From: Balanoglossus misakiensis
Taxonomy: Eukaryota > Hemichordata
NCBI GenBank assembly: GCA_040954595.2
Contig: CM082590.2
Location: 10,540,001-10,604,000, forward strand
Reading direction: 5' to 3'
Length of the DNA: 64,000 nt
Shown: positions 56,906 to 64,000 of the stretch, in pieces
Layout: each line of letters starts with the position of its first letter
How positions within the stretch are numbered: the first letter of the stretch is position 1
Position numbers and translations under genes: made by a program
Notes under the pieces: generated by a model
The model's database searches: none
What the model saw: only the letters and a program-made list of their open reading frames with translations
Told to the model about the DNA's origin: nothing

Positions 56906-57896
56906 TTCTTTGAGAGGAATGGACACGAGAATAACTAAATTGATCATGCTTGGTCCAGCTGTGTACCCAGATTCATTTTATTTTAATATTCATCATGTGC
57001 TCGTAAAATTGTATTTGCAAAATTTAAATACTGTAACTTGGGAAATTTTCTTGACAATTAATTTTCAAATCCTCTTTTCTCCGAAAAACATTCTATTGTA
57101 CACTATTTATTGTGCAACTATTTGTACAATGTGTGTGTTGTGGAAACCTCAAATAAAGAAGTTATTATTATTAGCAATGGTTTATAGCCAGGCAAAGTGC
57201 AGTGTGTGTATTAAACTAATATTACAAGTATGTATCATATGATACAAGCATTTTTTGTGACTATTGGTATTTTCCTCTAAAACTGAAATATGGATTTATC
57301 TGCCTTTTATATAGGCTTATCAATAATTGTCATTAAATTATATATTTTTTGTTATAATTAATATAGTTTTTCTTTACTGAATCAATCTTGGTACAGACTT
57401 CTCTTACAAGTTTATTTCATCTTGAAATGTAAATTGATCATTTTTCATACCTCTTGTTTTGGTTCTTCAATAAATGTTATTATAAATTATATATTTTGTT
57501 GGAAAATTGGTTTTTCTTTACTGAATTGATCTTTGGTAAATACAGATATCGATTATATTGAGAAAGCTGGAAAACTCACTTCTACTATTTTCATTTTCAT
57601 GAAATTTAACACATAGCTCAGGTTTACGCACTACCATATATGGCATGAGAAAAAGGATAAAGTTAGATTTTAGTCACCGGTTTTGCCTGAGACCTGAGCT
57701 ATCCGACAAGCTGGTGTTGGAAAGCGGTATAGTGGATACAACACATCACTCACAGAGTTGTATAGTACCTGCCGTATTTTGTAACTGATCAAATTGATCT
57801 ATAACTAAATATGCGCATAAAACAGATGGCGTATTGCAGAAAGAAAATATAGACTCTGTCCGATACCACACGGTCATAATTTTATTTATTCGTCCC

Positions 57897-57928
57897 CCCC
57901 CACCCACCCACCCACCCACCCACCCATC
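57897..57928. repeat. CCCA microsatellite before the FkbM gene start
   Basis: Eight or so 'ccca' units follow a C run, about 100 bp before the ATG at 58032. Confidence 0.9.
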
Positions 57929-58031
57929 AAGTAATATGGACCGTCCCTCTTTAGAATTCTGCGCCAATAAGTTCAGCCTGTTGCATGTACGTGTGTTTAT
58001 TTCAAGAAGGGAACTCGACAGAGCGACAGCA

Positions 58032-61000
58032 ATGGCAAACAGGCGGATGATTTTCACCATTTTCACAATTTTCGGAAGTTTCACCATAGGCTTTATGCTA
58101 GCTAACATAGCAACAGTACATAATCACGACCTTGACATTAACACCACTATTCAGCGGAAGAAACTGAAGATATCTCAAGCCAATAACGAGTAAGTAACTG
58201 TCATTGCAATATGTTCTACCAAGACCATTTGAAGTCATCAAAAGCAAATAGTACTAGACTGAAATTATTGGTTCCTCATGTGCTTGTGTTTATTGCTCAC
58301 CCTATAAAAAAACTTTGCTGAAATGAGACCGAAATTAACAGTGAGGAAAATTTAATAGATTGATTTGTTAAAACATGTACGAATGTATTTCTTTATGTAA
58401 AAATATGATTGGAATTATTTTGGGATAATTGTATGTGGAACAATTGATGGTCTGTACACTCAGTACACTAACTCAGTACGCAACCAGATCCAGAAAAAAG
58501 TAATTGATACTAGTAACTATATCCTGCGTTTGTAGCATTAAAACAGTTTGGTGTTATTTTTAGGTGGAATAAATTGAACTGCGGGATATGTTCCCCTCTA
58601 CTAAACATATGGTCTCCACAACTCTAATCCTCACATCACATCTTTCGTATGAAAATTTTTGTTGTTCTGATTATTTACCAACATTGTGACTTGCATAGAT
58701 ACAAGTATCTCTTACCATACCCCTCTTTTTTCGTATAATTTAACCAAACTTTCTTCCAAGTTGGGGGAAATAACCCTGACTTTATAACCTACTCATATTA
58801 AATTATATTCAACACATTTTTTTAGTGCATGCACTCAGAAACAAAAGCAATCTGATACATATGGTCGCGCCTCATTTTTATTCAGTGTCTGGACCATAGC
58901 CCTAACCATCTGTTACCGTGGTGAAAATTCTCATTGACAGTGAATATATTTAATTTTATACTTTATTTTTAGTTTTAATCATATTAAAACAATAAATCCG
59001 GCTTCCAATAAAAATGCAAGCGGTGCGAATAAAATGGTAACACCTGTAATGACCAGTCACCATTTTTTCGGTGAAGAACAGGGATGCTTGCATTTTGATA
59101 AAAATAATTCAAATACACATATGGTGTAACTGGTGCCGAATAATATTAAATTAAAATTCTGATGGGAGTTTTGGCACAAAATGAGGCTTGTAACACGCTT
59201 CTTTGTTTTCTAAATAGTGTAACCCAAACTTTTACTTTTAGGAATCGGAAGCCAAGAAAAATATTATTAGATTGTGGGGCCAATGTTGCTTCAACTGTCA
59301 ATCTCTTTCGAGAAACATATCCGGATGCAGACGATTATATAATTCACTCGTTTGAGATAGATGCGGGGCTAGCGCCTTATTTTGCTTACTTCAACGACAA
59401 AGGTCATCATCTCCACTGTCCTGTTGGTGTTGCTGATAAAAACGGTAAGTTTCAATGTTGACGAAAGCATTTCTGTAGTTGCAAACAAAAGATCGTTTCT
59501 GTGTACACGGAACTGTTTATCAGAGAAACAAGCATCCAGTTGTGTAGAACACACGTCTTTTAAAAGAGTCCTTTTATCATGGCTTAATGGAAAAGAGGAA
59601 GAAAAAAGTGATTGATTGAAGAAAGAAACAAAGTGTCCAGAACGCACACACCTCCAGCTATGGTACAGTCAAACCTGTCTACAGTGGCCAGTCAAGGGAC
59701 TTTCCTAAACTAGTATTTAGAGATAGATAGGTAAAGAATTAAGTGGCCACTATATAGAGGTGGCCATTACATATAGGTTTGACTGTGAAGAATCGAACTT
59801 TGTACAAAGTATTGCGTTGCACACATTAGTTCTTTCTTTCAGGATGTCCGAAAGATCAATTTACTTGAATCTACAGCAACTTTGAAACTGCCCCCTCACC
59901 TTCACTTCATACAGACTTTGACAAAGGAACTTTCCATAAAATCCAACTTTCAAACATACTTTGAGACTGGAGAAAAGACATCCCAGACGTCCTACGACAC
60001 ATGATTTTGTACAAAATGTAATTGCACTCAGAATGTATGCTTTAATTATTTAACAGTCCTACTGTAACAATGTGCAGCTCTGTCCCTCCAAAAATTGTTC
60101 GAAAGCTACCCGTCATGTCACGGACATACGGAGACTAATTTGATAATTTGTGTGACAGGATCCATGACTGCATACAACGAGGGACCATGGTACCCCAACA
60201 AAATGAACAACAATAAAGACATGCAGTGGGGCGGCGGAACTTTATTTGTCAGCAGTCAGGAAGGTGTGGATAAAAAAGATGGCGGACAACGAAAACTGTC
60301 CCGGCATGACGTCATCCCCATCATCGACCTGTCGTCATGGATACAGAAGAACGTGAACAAGGACGATTACGTGATCTTCAAACTGGACGTTGAGGGCGCT
60401 GAATACGGCATTCTTAAGAAGATGTTACAAGATGGAACATTCGCCTGGATTGACAAGTAAAGTTCTATCATACTAATATGTTTTTTAAAGTATTAACTCT
60501 TTGTTTCGTAGTTATTACATTAACCTACCTTGAGATGACATTCAGTTCTGTTCCGTTCAATGCTGATCAGTTCAGGTCAGATTCAGGTCATTTCAGATCT
60601 CGTCTGTTTGTCTCTTAAAGGTTTTACGGTGAATATCACCCAGGGCAACCAACTGGGGAAACAAAGGAAGAAAAACTAAGAATCACAAAAGATGTTGCCG
60701 AGAAAATGTCTAGGATCACTGAATGGTCGGCAGAGAGGAAACGTTATGAAGACTTTGATATTATCAATGCACCAAAGGTAAAGAGTAAGGGGAGAAGTTC
60801 CATTTGATTTCTTGGGAGAGGGTCTGAAGAAATAATTTGTTGGCAGATGGTGCAGAGTAAAACAAATTCTTCTGCAATGTCTTGAAGAAAATGATGGAAT
60901 GGCAATCGAAAAGAAAATTGCTGACGTAATATATGATCCAAATCTTCCACACACACACACCCCCTGAAATCAAATGACAATCTCCTATAATGTCTCATAG

Positions 61001-62087
61001 TGCATATTAGCTACATATGGTGTGTCAATTAATAGGTCTGGGAGACTGCCCATTAACCCACTGCCCTGGCAACCTGTAAAAATTTATCTCTGATTGTGTT
61101 TTTTTTTTCCCAGATTCCAAATGACACGCCTGGCGAAGTAGGAAAAATCATCAACAGCTGTGGTGAAAAACATGGAAAGCCAGTCGTGTCTGTTGTCATA
61201 GAAATCGGCATGAACGCTAAAAGGGCGCGGAAGTTGATCAGTACAATAGGGGCATACCCAATTGATGTTCCACTGACGCTGTTTGTGTTTGGCGACTTCG
61301 CGGAAGAATATCCAGAACTTGTCAAAGAGTGGAGTGAAAAATATGAGATAGGGATTCGGTGTGATGGACCCATGTCTCCTGGGCATTGGGAAAATCAGTA
61401 CGACAATGCGATCAGATTTTCAGTTGTGAGCGCAGAGAGAAGACTGTCAGATATTGGACTCCAGGCTCACTATATTCTCCCTCCTGCGACGAGTCCGACT
61501 GTTTCAGATGTCATAACTAAACGGAAATTACGCCTTATACAACCAACTATAGCCTTCCCTCCTGAAGGTAAATAATGTTTCCAATGGTACATGGATGAAC
61601 AGATGAAATGCATGAATCAATCAATCAGCCGGCCAATCAATCAATATGTTATGGACAAATGAATGAATGAATGAATGAGTGAATGAATGAATGAATGAAT
61701 GAATGAATGAATGAATGAAGGAAGGAAGGAAGGAAGGAAGGAAGGAAGGAAGGAAGGAAGGAAAGAACCTGTGATTTCGGTTAGAGTTGATTGATACTAT
61801 ATGAAAATCAACTGTTATGCCATAACTGCATCTAACAATAACTCCACACGTTTCTTTCAGACCCTGCATGGCCAAAACTTACATTTGAAAATTACCACAA
61901 GTTCCGTGAAGTTGAGAAAGTTCCCAAGGCGCTGAAGATAATCCATGATGGTTTACGCAAATCTGGAGGCATTTTGAGTTTGGACTCAGACTTCAATGAC
62001 AATTATATGATATCTGTGTTTCTCTTGGATTACCTTGATCAAACGTCTGGTTTTTCCATTCAAAAGTTATCTGAATGTATACAATAG
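58032..62087 (+). CDS. Type II membrane protein with FkbM methyltransferase and NodB-like domains
   Basis: Exons 58032-58189, 59242-59444, 60159-60456, 60621-60777, 61114-61567, 61861-62087 (498 aa), all in phase. A single membrane anchor (MIFTIFTIFGSFTIGFMLAN) follows a short basic N terminus, so the rest should face the Golgi or ER lumen. The FkbM part starts RKILLDCGANVAST (SAM-binding loop) and has VIFKLDVEGAEYGILKKML (D197, E199, E202). After a linker, residues about 285-425 resemble a polysaccharide deacetylase (NodB) fold: VPLTLFVFGDFAEEYPELVK, YEIGIRCDGPMSPGHW and YILPPATSPTVSDVI. The first NodB metal motif (TFDDG-like) is replaced by VIEIG, so deacetylase activity is doubtful. The tail ends in ILSLDSDFNDNYMISVFLLD. 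FkbM enzymes O-methylate sugars and related groups; a glycan-modifying role is inference. Start chosen because the anchor follows directly. Confidence 0.82.
59664..59787. repeat. 'CAAACCTGTCTATA' family repeat in the FkbM gene
   Basis: Both ends are kept: 'acagtcaaacctgtctaca' and 'acatataggtttgactgt', an inverted pair about 124 bp apart. It is the best evidence for the terminal repeats of this family. Confidence 0.8.
61655..61767. repeat. GAAT/GAAG microsatellite in the last intron of the FkbM gene
   Basis: About 13 'gaat' units change into about 12 'gaag' units. Confidence 0.95.
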
Positions 62088-63344
62088 CAAAGCTTAGTAT
62101 ATGTTCTTGTTAACATATTAGGGACATCTTGGAATTACCAGTGAGCTTTTGTTTCTTTAAGAGGACACAAGGACAAGGTGCAATAACATCTAGACATCAA
62201 CTTTGATGTGAAGAATATTTTCAGCATGTTTTTAAAATAGTTGCATCAATTTCCGTTGAAGCCCCAATAGCTGTCACTTCTTAGATAAGTTTCATTCAAA
62301 CTAATAGACTGGTTCATTTTAATAAGCCTACTGATGGGTAATGCCATGCCCAAGGCTTCATACCGTATGCATAGCTGGGCTTGTGAAAAGGGAGCAATTC
62401 AGGGCCACAAGTTATTTCAGTCATCCGCATTAATTAGTCTTGACTGAAAGGGTGCTAAAGTGACCTCAAAGTAGTCACATATAAATGCATTTAGACATTT
62501 CGCACATACCACCAAACTTAAAAAGACATAAAAAGTCTACTCTGATATTAAAGAGCGATATGTGACATTAGAAGAACCCCCGTTGCACTCTCTAATTTCA
62601 TGAGAACATCGCCACCAACATTAGAAACTTGAAAACAAGTAGGCAGGACAAAATTTACAAGAACTGCCACAGAGGGGGATATGATTTAATATGATGTGTG
62701 TGTGTATTACTGGCAAATGAGATACTGAGCATTTAATTATAAATAAATAAATTAATACATCAACATCAGTTTCAGATGCCAAGATATTGCCAACTTATAC
62801 CTTTGCAGCTACGGTATAGATATGGTGAAAAAAAACAGGATGGAAACGTCCTTGTTTTATTTACAGGTTGATCTTCTTGATGTTCAATGATATGAAAAAT
62901 CAGGAAAATGACAATATTTATAATGATGAGTACAGGCCACTAAAATACCACAAAGTGGTCTTGGTTTGTGAGCATTTTAAAGATGAAATCATTTTTATAA
63001 GTATGTAACAAGATATCGCTATCGTGACAACCACCCTCAAGATACGAACTCGTGCATTTCCTTTCAAATTGGGAATAAAGTTGAGATTTAAGAATATCTG
63101 AAATCATTAGTAAAGATACTCGACTCCCCAGACTATTACCAAAACAAATTTGCCTTTGGCGATGAGAAACATATATCTGAGATCTTATTTCTATATAATG
63201 AACACAAGAAATGGTACTATGGTAGGCCTACTGGAGTGAAAACCATAAAAGGCATCAGAACTGTGCTGAGTTTGGTTCTAAGCATTTGTTAAACATTATC
63301 TGTCGGTATTTTCTTGATGTGTGTGTGAGTGTGTATGCAGCTAG
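62088..63344. other. Intergenic stretch without a recognised gene
   Basis: Between the FkbM gene and the receptor. AT-rich, with an AATAAA at 62742-62747 that may be too far to end the FkbM transcript. No exon with domain support was seen. Confidence 0.5.
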
Positions 63345-63445
63345 TTTAGTCTCCTGATGAGTGAGTCCAGTGACTCACGAAACAACGCTGTAGAGATCAT
63401 ACCGACTATCGTTTCTCCAGCTAGCCTTACTGTACGTATGTATAA
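63345..63445 (+). repeat. Dispersed repeat shared with 20988-21092
   Basis: 'agtttagtctcctgatga', 'gtgactcacgaaacaacg', 'gtagagatcataccgac' in the same order as on the minus strand of CHMP5 intron 4. Confidence 0.65.
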
Positions 63446-63504
63446 TCAAGTCTGCCAAGTCGTGCCAAGTATACGGCATGTTGCCATGGAAGTTATATGA
63501 CGTT

Positions 63505-63710
63505 TTTGTTGTAGACATCCTCAGTAATATGCAAAGAAGATACGTAAACAACTTGGCCAATAGACATTCGCAGTTTGTGCCATAGATGGAGACATCCTCA
63601 TTAACTATGCAAAGAAGGTATGAATAAAACTTTTTCTGAGAACATTCGCATTAATGCAAATTAGATGGCTGGTAGATGGAGACGCCCTTATTAATATGCA
63701 AAGGTTGATC
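63505..63710. repeat. Diverged tandem units upstream of the receptor gene
   Basis: Three diverged units of about 75-90 bp carry 'gacatcctcagtaatatgca', 'agacatcctcattaactatg' and 'gagacgcccttattaatatg'. Confidence 0.55.
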
Positions 63711-63804
63711 AGAACTCAATTAGAGTCAACATTAGACATTTTGTCAGAACTGCGCACAAGTGGTACAAGAGAACAACTTCAATCGACGCACTCCATCTAC
63801 AACC

Positions 63805-64000
63805 ATGGACACAAATTGCAGCTTCAACGAAACCTGCAATGGTGATCCACGTACTGACACCAAATTGACCTGGCTAATCCTGTGCTTCCACATAATCACA
63901 GCTGTCCTTTGTGTTGTTCTCAACATCGGGATAATTGGTACAATATCCCTTGAACGGAAACTCTACACAAAGACAAACTTGTTTATGGGCAGTATGGCAG
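63805..64000 (+). CDS. Rhodopsin-type GPCR, N-terminal part (cut by window end)
   Basis: The ATG at 63805 opens a frame that runs off the window. The first ~18 residues carry two N-glycosylation sequons (NCSF, NETC) and no signal peptide. A hydrophobic helix follows (LTWLILCFHIITAVLCVVLN IGIIGTI), with Asn in the place of the conserved TM1 residue, then a basic loop (ERKLYTK) and the start of TM2 (TNLFMGSMA), which resembles the TN.F..SLA motif of class A receptors. Ligand class cannot be told. An upstream non-coding exon is possible. Confidence 0.65.
   Translation, partial: MDTNCSFNETCNGDPRTDTKLTWLILCFHIITAVLCVVLNIGIIGTISLERKLYTKTNLFMGSMA

Noticed and set aside
58973-59036. Candidate 64-nt exon of the FkbM gene (acceptor tatttttag, donor aaaatggtaaca)
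   Set aside because: Its open frame fits exon 1, but it ends in a phase that does not fit exon 59242. Joining exon 1 directly to 59242 restores the frame and the SAM-binding motif.

Overview
This is nuclear DNA from an animal. Genes are cut into many short exons with GT-AG introns, introns are full of SINE, MITE, non-LTR and satellite repeats, and the recognisable proteins are metazoan (TEP1, CHMP5, the heme transporter HRG1, Ly6, a rhodopsin-type GPCR). The style fits a marine invertebrate, perhaps a hemichordate or amphioxus, but nothing read here fixes the species. All gene models were built by hand from reading frames, splice sites and exon phases; no search was run.

Layout: 704-880 (+) possible last exon of a gene entering from the left. 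1919-3125 (+) small GPI-anchored Ly6/uPAR protein. 5565-10658 (-) nuclear protein of about 742 aa joining an atypical HLH, an HMG box and a CW zinc finger (MEIOSIN/BHMG1-like). 12470-13951 (-) tiny Gly/Thr/Ala-rich secreted or GPI-anchored protein with a 21-nt microexon. 15119-17241 (+) HRG1/SLC48A1 heme transporter. 18030-22370 (+) CHMP5, an ESCRT-III subunit. 22440-25630 repeat-rich, with a large hairpin, SINE-like pieces and a dead non-LTR retrotransposon. 25985-31180 a higher-order repeat built round an 88-bp satellite. 32931-56302 (+) TEP1 in 50 coding exons (2660 aa), the centrepiece: an RNA-binding, vWA, DUF4062, NACHT and WD40 protein of the telomerase and vault particles. 58032-62087 (+) a type II membrane protein with an FkbM methyltransferase domain and a degenerate NodB-like domain. 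63805-64000 (+) the start of a 7TM receptor, cut by the window edge.

The genes do not form a functional cluster: they are ordinary neighbours with unrelated jobs (heme export, membrane scission, RNP assembly, germline or chromatin control, glycan modification). The most unusual items are two domain fusions (HLH-HMG-CW; FkbM-NodB-like), the satellite family that occurs in opposite orientation relative to its companion block at two loci, a 238-bp-arm hairpin just behind CHMP5, and a minisatellite in TEP1 whose unit carries a copy of a splice donor.
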